A stretch of DNA of 64,000 bases, taken from Poseidonocella sedimentorum. Its GTDB lineage: Bacteria > Pseudomonadota > Alphaproteobacteria > Rhodobacterales > Rhodobacteraceae. Made by a program: the position numbers and the translations under genes. The notes under the pieces were generated by a model that searched no databases, was not told where the DNA came from, and saw nothing but the letters and a program-made list of their open reading frames with translations. This document shows, piece after piece, positions 34,024 to 43,188 of the stretch. The stretch is taken from the NCBI RefSeq assembly GCF_900116005.1, contig NZ_FOYI01000009.1, positions 1 through 64,000 on the forward strand, read 5' to 3'. Every line of letters starts with the position of its first letter. Position 1 is the stretch's first letter.

Positions 34024-34797
34024 TTGGCAAGGGCGGGCATCGGTTTGAGCGCAAGGGGCACGAGTATCGGGGCGGAGGGGGTCGCGGTCTTTGGCTGTGA
34101 CGGGCCCCCGCCGCGGCGGTTTCAGGTGATTGGCGAGCGCTCGTCGGGGACGAACTACCTCACCCGGCTCATCAAGCGGAACCTCGCGCTCACGCCGACC
34201 GACGCCTACGGCTGGAAACACGGGTTTCCCCAGATGATGGGGGTCGCGCCCGATGTGCTGCTGATCGGCTCGGTGCGCGGCGCTCTGGACTGGGTGCTGA
34301 GCATGTATGCCAAGCCGTGGCACTGCCGGGCGGAGATGCAGCGGCTGGATCTGAGCGCGTTTCTGCGTGCTCCGTGGGACACGGTTCTGGACCGACCGCG
34401 TTATTTCCCCAAGGTCGATCCCGGCGCGATCGGCGCGCCGCTCCAGCAGGACCGCGATCCGCTGACGGGCGAAATGTTCGGCAATCTGCTGCTGCTGCGC
34501 CGGGCCAAGGCGCGGGCGCTTCTGGGATTGCCTTCGCGGGGGGGCAAGGTCGCGCTGCTGCGGATGGAGGAGGCGACGCGCGCGCCGGAGCGGGTCCTGC
34601 AGCGACTTTCGGAGCAGACCGGCGCGGCGTTGACGCCGCCATTTGCCCCGGTCACCCGGCGGCTCGGCGCGCGGTTCAACCCAGCGGTGCCGGACCGGCC
34701 GGCCCCGCCGCAGGCCCTCTCGCCGGAGGATCGCGCCTTCGTCCTGTCGCAGCTCGATCCCCAGATCGAGGCCGCTTTGGGCTACGACTACGCCTGA
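34024..34797 (+). CDS. sulfotransferase-like P-loop protein (start uncertain)
   Basis: A protein of about 257 residues with a P-loop-like 5'-PSB motif of sulfotransferases near the N-terminus, IGERSSGTNYLTRLI. A core region VLLIGSVRGALDWVLSMY and late KVALLRMEE may form the 3'-phosphate region. The frame has no ATG upstream; TTG 34024 or TTG 34045 are the candidate starts and neither has a good ribosome site. An ATG at 34011 is out of frame. It ends 10 bases inside the convergent amidase gene. Acceptor unknown; glycan sulfation with the nearby glycosyltransferase is speculative. Confidence 0.7.
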   Translation: MARAGIGLSARGTSIGAEGVAVFGCDGPPPRRFQVIGERSSGTNYLTRLIKRNLALTPTDAYGWKHGFPQMMGVAPDVLLIGSVRGALDWVLSMYAKPWHCRAEMQRLDLSAFLRAPWDTVLDRPRYFPKVDPGAIGAPLQQDRDPLTGEMFGNLLLLRRAKARALLGLPSRGGKVALLRMEEATRAPERVLQRLSEQTGAALTPPFAPVTRRLGARFNPAVPDRPAPPQALSPEDRAFVLSQLDPQIEAALGYDYA

Positions 34798-36128
34798 TCC
34801 GCGCCGAGCGCCGCCTCCGCCGCGCGGCCGAGCGAGAGGATCGCTTCCTCGCCGAAAGGCCGGCCCATAAGCGAGAGCCCGACGCTTGGCGTGGCCGTGG
34901 GCAGGGTCAGGACCGCGAGGCCGAGCAGGTTGCCGATCCGCGTGTTGCGCAAGGTCAGCAGGTTCTCGGTCACGTAGTAATCCTCATCGATCAGCAGCCG
35001 CTCGGTCTTGGGCGGCATGATCGCGTTGGTGGGGCAGAGCACCGCGTCGAACCGCTCGGTCGCAGCGGCCCATTGAGCGCGGATTTCCTCCAGCCGGACC
35101 CAGGCGGCGATGTAGTCGGCGCCGAGGAATTCAGCCCCGCTGCGGAAGCGCTCGCGGATCGGCGGGAACATCAGGTCCGGCTCCGCTTCGATACGGTCTT
35201 TCCAATGCCCGTAGGCCTCGACACCGTAGAGAATGCCGGAAAAGGACATCGCTTCGTGCAAGGGCGGAAAGCTCAGCGGCTCCAGCAGGGCGCCAGCAGC
35301 ACTCAGCCGGGCGAGCGCGTCACCATAGGCGCGGGCGGGCGTCTCGCGCAGCCCGTCTGTGGCCACGGTTTCGAGCATGGCAAAACGCCGCCCGGCCAGC
35401 GGTGGCACCGCGTCATCGTCCGCCGCGCGCCCCTCCAGCGCGGCAAGCAATTGCGCGGCATCCTCAACGCTGCGGCAAAGCGGGCCGACCGTGTCAAAGC
35501 GCGGCGCGAGCGGAATCGCGCCATCGAGCGAGAGCCGGGTGGAGGTGGTCTTGAGCCCCACCAGATCGTTCCAGGCCGCAGGAATGCGCACCGAGCCGCC
35601 TGTGTCCGAGCCGATGGCCGCGGCAGCGAGCCCGAAGGCGACAGAGCCCGCAGCCCCGGATGACGAGCCCCCCGAGACGGCCTCCGGATCGTTGATGCAA
35701 GGCGTCGTCGCGGTCACAGGGTTGAGCCCCAGACCGGAGAAGGCCAGCTCGGACATATGGGTCTTGCCGAGGCAAACGAGCCCCATGGCGCTCGCCGCCG
35801 CCAGCACCTTGGCGTCCGTCTCCGGCACCCGGCCCTTGAGCAGCGCGCTGCCGCCTTCGGTCGCGGTCCCGGCGCTGTCGAAGAGGTCCTTCCAGCTGAT
35901 CGGGACCCCGTCGAGCGGCCCGAGACGCGCGCCCTCCCGCTGCCGCTGCCGCGCCGCCCGGGCCTCGCTGAGCGCCCGTTCCGGGGTCAGCCGCGCGTAG
36001 ATCCGCTCCGCGACCGGATGGGCCGCAATCGCCGCAAGGTAGGCTTCGGTCAGCGCGACCGGATCGATCCGCCCCTCGCCAATCTCCCGCCCGAGCGCGC
36101 TCGCGCTTTTCGTCAGAGCCCCGTCCAT
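34788..36128 (-). CDS. amidase (amidase signature family)
   Basis: A 446-residue amidase-signature enzyme. The Ser-cisSer-Lys triad is visible: Lys in PISWKDLFD, SGGSSSGAAGS for the cis-serine, and the nucleophile in GSDTGGSVRIPA. It hydrolyses a carbon-nitrogen amide bond; GatA is excluded because the C-terminal part differs and no gatB/gatC are adjacent. The substrate is unknown. It is divergent from the UbiH-family gene with a short intergenic region. Confidence 0.87.
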   Translation of the reverse strand: MDGALTKSASALGREIGEGRIDPVALTEAYLAAIAAHPVAERIYARLTPERALSEARAARQRQREGARLGPLDGVPISWKDLFDSAGTATEGGSALLKGRVPETDAKVLAAASAMGLVCLGKTHMSELAFSGLGLNPVTATTPCINDPEAVSGGSSSGAAGSVAFGLAAAAIGSDTGGSVRIPAAWNDLVGLKTTSTRLSLDGAIPLAPRFDTVGPLCRSVEDAAQLLAALEGRAADDDAVPPLAGRRFAMLETVATDGLRETPARAYGDALARLSAAGALLEPLSFPPLHEAMSFSGILYGVEAYGHWKDRIEAEPDLMFPPIRERFRSGAEFLGADYIAAWVRLEEIRAQWAAATERFDAVLCPTNAIMPPKTERLLIDEDYYVTENLLTLRNTRIGNLLGLAVLTLPTATPSVGLSLMGRPFGEEAILSLGRAAEAALGADQA

Positions 36129-36217
36129 CGCGCGCTCTCCTGTGTCTTCGCGTCGGCGCGACCGTATCCGCTCGATCGCGCATGGACAATCCGCCCGCGT
36201 CGGTCATATTTCCCCCC

Positions 36218-37444
36218 ATGCACGCGGAGCACGATATCCTCATCGCCGGTGGCGGATTGAACGGCGCGAGCCTCGCGCTCGCCGCCGCGCGGGCGGGGTT
36301 TTCCGTCCTCATGATCGACCGGCTCCCGCCCGAGGCGCAGACCGCCTCCGATTTCGATGGCCGCTCCTATGCGCTCGCGGCGGCCTCGGTGCGGATGCTG
36401 CAGGCGCTGGACGTCTGGGGCGCGATCGAAGGCGAAGCCCAGCCGATTCTCGACATCCGGGTGAGCGACGGCCGGCCGGGCGAAGGGGGCGGGCTCTTCG
36501 GCCTTCATTTCGACCACCGCGACCTCGAAAATGGGCCGATGGGCCACATGGTTGAGGATCGCCATCTGCGCCCCGCGCTGCTCGCCGCGCTGGCGGCCGA
36601 GCCGGGGATCACTGTGGAAAGCCCGGCCGAGATCGTCGCGCAGCGGGCCGAGCCCGGCGCGATCATCGTGACGCTTGCAGACGGCACGGAGCGGCGCGCG
36701 CGGCTTTTGGCGGGCTGCGACGGGCGCGGCTCGGGCGTGGGCGCGCGGGCGGGGATCCGGCGCACCGGATGGGACTATGGGCAGAGCGCGCTGGTCTGCG
36801 CCATTGCCCATGAGCGCCCGCACGAGGGCGTCGCGCATCAGTTCTTCATGCCCGCCGGCCCGCTCGCGATCCTGCCACTCACAGGGGGGCGCAGCTCCAT
36901 CGTCTGGACCGAGCGCACCGCGCAGGCCGCGCGGATCTCCGGCATGAGCGCCGAGGATTATCTTGCGGTGCTGCGGCCCCGGTTCGGCGATTTCCTCGGG
37001 CGGATTTCCCTCGCTGGCGCGCGGTTCAGCTATCCGCTCTCGCTCTCTCTGGCCAACAGTTTCGTCGCCGACCGCGTGGCGCTGGTGGGCGATGCGGCCC
37101 ATGGTGTCCACCCGATCGCGGGGCAGGGGCTCAACGCCGGGCTGCGCGATGTGGCGGCGCTTGCCGAAGTGCTCACGCAGGCGGCACGGCGGGGCGAGGA
37201 TATCGCCAGCCCGCTCGTCCTCGCGCGCTATCAACAATGGCGGCGGTTCGATGCCGCGACGCTCGCGGTGGCAACGGACGCGTTCAACAGGTTGTTTTCA
37301 AATGACAACCCGATCCTGCGCGCCCTGCGCGGGCTGGGCATGGGTGCGGTGAATGCGCTTCCGGCCGCGCGGCGCGGCGCAATGCGCGAGGCCGCGGGCC
37401 TGAGCGGCGAGACCCCCAAATTGCTGCGCGGCGAGCAGATCTGA
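36218..37444 (+). CDS. UbiH/UbiF/COQ6-family FAD monooxygenase, ubiquinone biosynthesis
   Basis: A class A flavin monooxygenase of 408 residues from ATG 36218 (MHAEHDILIAGGGLNG); an ATG 12 codons upstream at 36182 is also in frame. FAD motifs are GGGLNGASLALAA at the start, DGRGSGV in the middle and GDAAHGVHPIAGQGLNAGL, the UbiH/COQ6 family signature. It hydroxylates the ubiquinone ring at one of the C5, C6 or C1 positions; which one cannot be told. ubiA lies 15 kb further on. Confidence 0.88.
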   Translation: MHAEHDILIAGGGLNGASLALAAARAGFSVLMIDRLPPEAQTASDFDGRSYALAAASVRMLQALDVWGAIEGEAQPILDIRVSDGRPGEGGGLFGLHFDHRDLENGPMGHMVEDRHLRPALLAALAAEPGITVESPAEIVAQRAEPGAIIVTLADGTERRARLLAGCDGRGSGVGARAGIRRTGWDYGQSALVCAIAHERPHEGVAHQFFMPAGPLAILPLTGGRSSIVWTERTAQAARISGMSAEDYLAVLRPRFGDFLGRISLAGARFSYPLSLSLANSFVADRVALVGDAAHGVHPIAGQGLNAGLRDVAALAEVLTQAARRGEDIASPLVLARYQQWRRFDAATLAVATDAFNRLFSNDNPILRALRGLGMGAVNALPAARRGAMREAAGLSGETPKLLRGEQI

Positions 37445-37641
37445 GGCGCGTTTTCGCGGTTTTGAGCCGAGTTTTCGTGAGGGGGCATGGAAACCCGCAG
37501 CGGATCATGCAGTATGTCCGGACACAAAAAAGCGCGCCCGTCCCGGTGGCCGTTGCTGCTCTTTTGGGGATGCGACGGTAAACTGTTACAAACTTGGTAA
37601 ATGGTGCGCGCACAAAACCAAACTCAAGAGGGACCACAACC

Positions 37642-40600
37642 ATGGCGACCACACTTTCAGCGGGCGATATTGCCATCACCAGTTTGAATTCGGACGATCC
37701 CGATTCCTTTACCTTCGTACCGCTGGTGGATATCGAAATCGGGACGGAGATCTTCTTCACCGACCATGGGGTTTTCGACGACGGGAGTTTCCGGGACTCC
37801 GAAGGCGTGCTGAAATACACCGCCTCGGCCGATGTGGCGGCGGGCACGGTGATCACCTTCAGCGGCGTGGGCGGCGAGTTCTCCTCCGCGGGGGGAGTCT
37901 TTGCGCTTGCCACCGCCGGTGATCAGATCACCGCCTTTCAGGGCACGGTCGATGCGCCGAGCTATCTGTTCACCGTGGCAAGCAACTCGACACAGTTTCA
38001 GGCCACGGCCACCAACTCCAACACCAGCGCCCTGCCGCCCGGGCTTACCGTCGGGCTGACGGCCGTCGCCGTGGGCGTAGGGTCCGGCGCGGGCTCCGAG
38101 GTCGACAACAGCGCCTATAACGAATCGCTCCTGACCGGCACACGCGACGAGCTGCTCGCGGCGATTGCCGATCCGGCCAATTGGGTGGGCAGCAATTCGC
38201 GTATCCAGACCCTGCCGACCACGGCCATGACCGTCACCGATGCGATTCAACCGCTGGTGATCAACGAGGTGCTCGGCAGCACGACCGGCGCGGATGTGGA
38301 ATATATCGAACTCTTCGGCGAGGCGGGCGCCTCGCTCGAAGGGCTGAGCCTCATCATCGTGGAAAGCGATGCCGGCGCGTCCAACGGGGCGATCGACAAG
38401 CGCGTCGATTTCGAAGCGGGCGATGCGATCGGCGAGAACGGCTTCTTCCTCGTGGGCAACAGCGGGATGCTTGAGGCCAGCGTCTACGCGGTTACCCCCG
38501 ACAAGGAAATCAGCGTAAACTTCATCGAAAACTCCAGCTACACGCTGGCGCTCGTCGAGACGGCTTCGCTCACAGATACCGTCGTCACCGGGGGCGAGGT
38601 CGTGATCGATGCGGTTGGCGTGTCCGATGACGATGAAGATGAAGGTGACACCTTTTTCTTCGATGCGCCTGTGCTGGGGCCCGACGGCACCTTCCTGCCC
38701 GCAGGGGTGCGCCGCGTCGAAGATGGTGTCGATACCGACACGGCGGCGGATTGGGTCTTTGGCGATTTCAGTCTCGGGGCCGACAACACCCCGACGCCCG
38801 CAGCCGCTGATGATGGCGGGGATGGTGGCGACGGCGGCGACGGTGGCGAGCCTACCGAAACGACCCTGATCTCCGCGATCCAGGGTAGCGGCGACGCGAC
38901 CACGATGTCGGGCGCCGCGGTGATCGTCGAGGCGATTGTCGTCGGCGATTTCCAATATGACGACGCCGATGAGCTGCGCAATCTGGGCGGGTTCTTCGTT
39001 CAGGAGGAGGCGGCCGATCACGATGCCGACGCCAGCACGTCCGAGGGCATCTTCATCTATGACGGCACCAGCGGGCTCGGCGATGTGGCGCTCGGCGACA
39101 AGGTCCGGATCACCGGCACCGTCTCCGAATACCAGGGCCAGACCCAGATCACCGCGAGCGCCATCGAGATCGTCACCGCCGGCGCCGTGGCCGACGTCAA
39201 GGACATGGCCGTCGAGGTCTCGCTCTCGGACATCACCGATGTGGTTGTCGACGGCGCGGGCAAATACGCGGCCGATCTGGAAGCCTATGAGGGCATGCTC
39301 GCCACCTTCACCGATGAGCTGACCGTCAACGAGATGTTCCAGTTGGACCGGTTCAACGAAATCCGCCTCTCCGCGGATGGCCGGCCCGAGCAGTTCACCC
39401 AGCTCTACGATCCCGATCCCGTCGCCTATGACGCCTATGAGCGCGAGGTCGGCTCCAGCCAGATCATCTTCGATGACGGCCTCAACGTCCAGAACGCGGC
39501 GATTTTCGAGGAGGCCGATCTCGACGGCGACGGCGTCTTCACCACCGCCGACGGTTTTACCATGGGCGACACGATCACCGACCTCACCGGCATCGTGAAC
39601 TGGACCTGGGCCGGCAACAGCGGCTCGGGCAATTCCTGGCGCGTGCGCAGCGTCGATGACAGCAACGAGTTCGTCGACACCAACACCCGCGAGGAAGAGG
39701 TGCCCGACGTGGGCGGCACGGTCACCGTGGCCGGGCTCAACGTGCTGAACTTCTTCACCACGCTCAACGTCTCCGGCAACCCGGGCTCGGGCCCGAGTGC
39801 GCTCGAGCCGCGCGGCGCCCACAACCAGGCCGAGTTCGACCGGCAGGTCGAGAAGATGGTCACCGCGCTTCTGGAAATGGACGCGGATGTCTACGGGCTG
39901 GTTGAGCTCGAAAACGAGTTCGACTTTGACCAGAACCGCGACGGGCTCGTGGCGATCGATTTCCTTGTCGATGCGCTCAATGCCGCCGTGGGCAGCGCGA
40001 CCTATGCCGCCGTCGAGGTGGGCGAGGGGTTTGTCGATGTCTCCGACGCGATCTCGGTGGGGCTGATCTACAACACCTCCGCGGTGCAAGTCGTGCCCGG
40101 GAGTGTCGAGACGCTCACCGACTCCGATCTCGTCGATCTGCCGAGCAGCTACACCTCGCCGCTCTTTGACGGGTCCAGCACCAACCGCGCGCCGCTTGTG
40201 GCGACCTTCATCGACAACGCGACCGGGGAGGATTTCTCCGTCTCGGTGGTTCACATGAAGTCCAAGGGTGGCAGCGGCACCGGCGACGATGCCGATCTGG
40301 GCGACGGCGCGGGCAACTTCAACGCGATGCGGACCGAGGGCGTGCAGGCGCTCACTGAATGGCTCGAACAGGTGGCCGACGAGGATCACATCGTTCTGGG
40401 CGATTTCAACGCCTACCTGCAGGAAGATCCCATCGATGTCATGCGCGACGCCGGCTACACCGACCTGCCGGAAGAGTACAATCCGGGCGATGTGTCCTAC
40501 GTCTTCGACGGCAAGACCGGGACGCTCGACTACGGGTTCGGCAGTGCGGAAATTCTCGACAACGTGACCGGGGCGGCGACCTGGACGATCAACTCCGATG

Positions 40601-41076
40601 AGCCGGATGCGATCGACTACAACACCGACTTCGGCCGCGATACCGGGATCTTCGACGGGTCCGTGCCGTTCCGGACGTCGGACCACGATCCGGTGCTGAT
40701 CGGCCTTGAATTCGACGCGCCGCTCAACCTCGTGGAGGGGACCGATGGCAACGACAACCTCGTGGGCACCGATGGCGATGACCTGATCCTCTCGGGCGCC
40801 GGCCGGATCGACCGCGCCACGGGCGGGCTTGGGGCCGACACCTTCGAGTTCGGCGCGGAGCTTTCCAACGGGGTGCGCGAGACGGATCTGATCATGGACT
40901 TCGACACCGCCGAAGACACGATCCGCCTCGGCACGGACCAATACCAGCTTCAAGCCTTCGGGACGGTCGCGGTGCTCTATGCGGGCGATGACCGGATCAT
41001 GATCTACGGCGAGAACCTCAGCGAAGAGACGATCACCATCGAGACCTTCGTGCCGGAGGACATCTTTACCGTCTGA
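37642..41076 (+). CDS. ExeM/NucH-family extracellular endonuclease with RTX-like type I secretion C-terminus
   Basis: A 1,144-residue acidic protein without a Sec signal. Reading order: an N-terminal beta domain (1-190); a lamin-tail-like domain from about 203 (INEVLG...EYIELFGEAG); a Gly/Asp linker (DDGGDGGDGGDGGE near 392); an OB-fold domain about 406-520; an endonuclease/exonuclease/phosphatase domain about 696-1025 with VELENEFD, VLGDFNAYL and SDHDPVL; and one RTX-like nonapeptide region (GTDGNDNLVGTDGDD, about 1033) before an acidic tail. The ending fits type I secretion. ATG 37642 follows GAGGG. A role in extracellular DNA breakdown for phosphorus or biofilm remodelling is inferred from family knowledge. 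Confidence 0.88.
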   Translation: MATTLSAGDIAITSLNSDDPDSFTFVPLVDIEIGTEIFFTDHGVFDDGSFRDSEGVLKYTASADVAAGTVITFSGVGGEFSSAGGVFALATAGDQITAFQGTVDAPSYLFTVASNSTQFQATATNSNTSALPPGLTVGLTAVAVGVGSGAGSEVDNSAYNESLLTGTRDELLAAIADPANWVGSNSRIQTLPTTAMTVTDAIQPLVINEVLGSTTGADVEYIELFGEAGASLEGLSLIIVESDAGASNGAIDKRVDFEAGDAIGENGFFLVGNSGMLEASVYAVTPDKEISVNFIENSSYTLALVETASLTDTVVTGGEVVIDAVGVSDDDEDEGDTFFFDAPVLGPDGTFLPAGVRRVEDGVDTDTAADWVFGDFSLGADNTPTPAAADDGGDGGDGGDGGEPTETTLISAIQGSGDATTMSGAAVIVEAIVVGDFQYDDADELRNLGGFFVQEEAADHDADASTSEGIFIYDGTSGLGDVALGDKVRITGTVSEYQGQTQITASAIEIVTAGAVADVKDMAVEVSLSDITDVVVDGAGKYAADLEAYEGMLATFTDELTVNEMFQLDRFNEIRLSADGRPEQFTQLYDPDPVAYDAYEREVGSSQIIFDDGLNVQNAAIFEEADLDGDGVFTTADGFTMGDTITDLTGIVNWTWAGNSGSGNSWRVRSVDDSNEFVDTNTREEEVPDVGGTVTVAGLNVLNFFTTLNVSGNPGSGPSALEPRGAHNQAEFDRQVEKMVTALLEMDADVYGLVELENEFDFDQNRDGLVAIDFLVDALNAAVGSATYAAVEVGEGFVDVSDAISVGLIYNTSAVQVVPGSVETLTDSDLVDLPSSYTSPLFDGSSTNRAPLVATFIDNATGEDFSVSVVHMKSKGGSGTGDDADLGDGAGNFNAMRTEGVQALTEWLEQVADEDHIVLGDFNAYLQEDPIDVMRDAGYTDLPEEYNPGDVSYVFDGKTGTLDYGFGSAEILDNVTGAATWTINSDEPDAIDYNTDFGRDTGIFDGSVPFRTSDHDPVLIGLEFDAPLNLVEGTDGNDNLVGTDGDDLILSGAGRIDRATGGLGADTFEFGAELSNGVRETDLIMDFDTAEDTIRLGTDQYQLQAFGTVAVLYAGDDRIMIYGENLSEETITIETFVPEDIFTV

Positions 41077-41162
41077 TCGGACGGGCCAGGAAGTGCCGGC
41101 TAGCCCGGCGCTGCCACCTCGGGCCCGGCGCTGTTCCGTCGGGCGCTGAGCTCAGAACAAAC

Positions 41163-41198
41163 AAAAGCCCCGTATCGCTTTTACGATACGGGGCTTTT
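41163..41198. terminator. strong bidirectional intrinsic terminator
   Basis: A perfect 15-bp inverted repeat, AAAAGCCCCGTATCG (41163-41177) and CGATACGGGGCTTTT (41184-41198), with loop CTTTTA. A-run and T-run flank both sides. It lies between the convergent nuclease gene and the DUF6280-like gene. Confidence 0.93.
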
Positions 41199-41252
41199 CA
41201 ATTGGGGTCATTCCGTCCGGCCGTTCGAGCCGGAGGGCGCGCCCCGCGCGGC

Positions 41253-41570
41253 TCAGGCGGCTTCGGCCTGGGCTGCGTTGCGGCGTTCGCTTTCTTCGCG
41301 CGACAGCGCGACAGAGGTCCGCACACCGCGGCCGACGAAGTCCATCAGACCTTCCACGACGCGCTCGCACGGGTCGATTCCGGCACAGGACAGCACTTCG
41401 CGCCCATCGCGCGACCGCGCCCAGCGGGCGATCTGCTCGGGGCCATTGCCATACTTCTTGTCATCCGCAATGGCATCGTCCAACGCTGCCAGTACCACGG
41501 CAGCAAAAAGTTTCCTGGCACGGTTACCTTGCTCGTTATTGAAGGCTGTGCCGTCAACGAAATCCTTCAT
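41253..41570 (-). CDS. small conserved Rhodobacterales protein, DUF6280-like
   Basis: A 105-residue soluble protein with no recognised enzyme motif. The core FNNEQGNRARKLFAAVVLAALD and ARWARSRDGREVLSCAGID is, from memory, nearly invariant across Rhodobacterales and labelled DUF6280. ATG 41570 has AAGGA six or seven bases upstream; an ATG eight codons earlier (41594) starts with a lysine/oligo-A stretch and is less likely. It is divergent from efp. Function unknown; strong conservation suggests a core cellular role. Confidence 0.82.
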   Translation of the reverse strand: MKDFVDGTAFNNEQGNRARKLFAAVVLAALDDAIADDKKYGNGPEQIARWARSRDGREVLSCAGIDPCERVVEGLMDFVGRGVRTSVALSREESERRNAAQAEAA

Positions 41571-41788
41571 GATCCGTCCTTGTTTTTTTGTCATTGTCTT
41601 TTTCGGCGTGACGGCCCTTATGGAGGAAGATGCGTGATTCGGATAGTCCGCTCATGCATATCACCCATGCAACCCAAGCATAGCTCGACCCGCAACAAGC
41701 CCACCCGCCAGCAGGCTTGCCCGGCACCGTCCCTCCAGATATAGACGGGCTCGACAGTCAATCAAGTCTGAGCGCGAGCCTTTAAAAC

Positions 41789-42352
41789 ATGCCAAAAATC
41801 AATGGAAACGAAATCCGGCCCGGCAACGTGCTGGAGCACAACGGCGGACTTTGGGCGGCGGTGAAGGTCGACCATGTGAAACCCGGCAAGGGCGGCGCCT
41901 TCGCGCAGGTCGAGCTGCGCAACTTGCGCAACGGCAGCAAGCTCAACGAACGCTTCCGCAGCGCCGACAAGGTCGAGCGCGTCCGGCTGGAGCAAAAGGA
42001 CATGCAGTTCCTCTATGAGGCCGACGGCATGCTCTCGTTCATGGACACCGAGACCTTCGAACAAGTCGAGCTGCCGGCGGAAATCCTCGGCGAGCGCCGC
42101 CCGTTCCTGCAGGACGGCATGACCATCGTGGTGGAATTCCACGAGGCCGAAGCGCTCAACGCGTCGCTGCCGCAGAAGGTCACCTGTCAGGTGACCGAGA
42201 CCGAGCCGGTGGTGAAGGGCCAGACCGCGGCCAATAGCTTCAAGCCGGCGATCCTCGACAACGGTGTGAAGGTCATGGTCCCGCCCTTCGTGGGGCAGGA
42301 CGAAATGATCGTCGTCAACACCGAGACGATGGAATATTCCGAGCGCGCCTGA
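41789..42352 (+). CDS. efp: translation elongation factor P
   Basis: A 187-residue EF-P with KOW-like N-domain and two OB domains, which relieves ribosome stalling at polyproline. Lys34 in VKPGKGGAF is the position that EpmA beta-lysylates in many bacteria. The C-terminal signature [12 protein letters not shown] is intact. It sits alone between the divergent DUF6280-like gene and convergent ygfZ. Confidence 0.97.
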   Translation: MPKINGNEIRPGNVLEHNGGLWAAVKVDHVKPGKGGAFAQVELRNLRNGSKLNERFRSADKVERVRLEQKDMQFLYEADGMLSFMDTETFEQVELPAEILGERRPFLQDGMTIVVEFHEAEALNASLPQKVTCQVTETEPVVKGQTAANSFKPAILDNGVKVMVPPFVGQDEMIVVNTETMEYSERA

Positions 42353-42362
42353 GCGCGTCTGA

Positions 42363-43127
42363 TCACAGGCGGGTGACGGTTGCGCCGCCCGCCTTGAGTG
42401 CGCCCTGGGCCCGATCAAACCGCAGGTAGGCAATCGCCTCGTCGCCCGCACGGGTCAGGAGCGTTCCAACCGGTTTGCCCGTCTCTCCCTCGATCGGCGT
42501 GCCCGTGCCCGCCTCTCCCTCGACGCGCACCCGCGCGAGCCCCTTGCGCAGCTCGGTCTTGTGTTTCATCCGCGCCGTGACCTCCTGGCCCACGTAGCAG
42601 CCCTTGCGGAAATCGACGCCGTTCAGCGCCTCGAACCCGGCTTCGAGGATGTAGCTTTCGCCATCGAGATCGACGCCCATTTCGGGGATGAGATGCGCCA
42701 CGCGCAAGGCCGGCCAATCGATCTGCGGCGCGCTCCCCGGCGCCGCGCCGATCGCGCGCCAGCCGAGGGCGGGGTGGCGCGGGTCCGGAAAGGCGCCCTC
42801 CGGCGCGGGGCCGAGCCCGCGGCGGACGTGGAGCGCGGTCTCGGCGATCGTCACATCGGCACGCAGCTTGTAGAGCGTGAGCCGCTGGAGCACGGTCGCG
42901 GCCTGACTCTCGGGCAGGTCCATTAACACGTCCGCGCCATCGGCGGCGAGGAAGAAATCGCTGATGAGCTTGCCCTGCGGCGTCAGCAGCGCGGCATAGA
43001 CCAGCCCGGTATCGAGCCCGGCAATGTCATTGGTCACCAGATTTTGCAGGAAGTCGCGCACTTCCGCGCCCGAAAGCCGCAGGACGCGCCGCTGGGGCAC
43101 GGTTTCACCGATCGTTTGGTCAGCCAT
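42363..43127 (-). CDS. ygfZ: folate-binding protein YgfZ (iron-sulfur cluster maintenance)
   Basis: A 254-residue GcvT-fold protein with the diagnostic motif KGCYVGQEVTARMKHK near the C-terminal third. YgfZ/IBA57 binds folate and supports assembly or repair of a subset of [4Fe-4S] enzymes. ATG 43127 follows AGGAGG; the longer in-frame opening runs into the divergent glycosyltransferase gene and is rejected. It is shorter than the E. coli protein, as usual in alphaproteobacteria. Confidence 0.93.
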   Translation of the reverse strand: MADQTIGETVPQRRVLRLSGAEVRDFLQNLVTNDIAGLDTGLVYAALLTPQGKLISDFFLAADGADVLMDLPESQAATVLQRLTLYKLRADVTIAETALHVRRGLGPAPEGAFPDPRHPALGWRAIGAAPGSAPQIDWPALRVAHLIPEMGVDLDGESYILEAGFEALNGVDFRKGCYVGQEVTARMKHKTELRKGLARVRVEGEAGTGTPIEGETGKPVGTLLTRAGDEAIAYLRFDRAQGALKAGGATVTRL

Positions 43128-43188
43128 CGCTTCCTCCTGTTCCGGCTTCGGAATATAGAGTTTTTCGAGACAGGCAACAGAGGCGGCC

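Noticed and set aside
38809-38855. Tandem GGTGGCGACGGC-type repeat
   Set aside because: It encodes the Gly/Asp linker of the nuclease, so it is a protein spacer rather than an independent DNA repeat element.
37657-40953. Very long open frame antisense to the extracellular nuclease gene
   Set aside because: It is a high-GC shadow: low-complexity His/Arg/Val/Gly/Asp-rich translation, no family motif, no ribosome site, and the opposite frame has clear nuclease domains.
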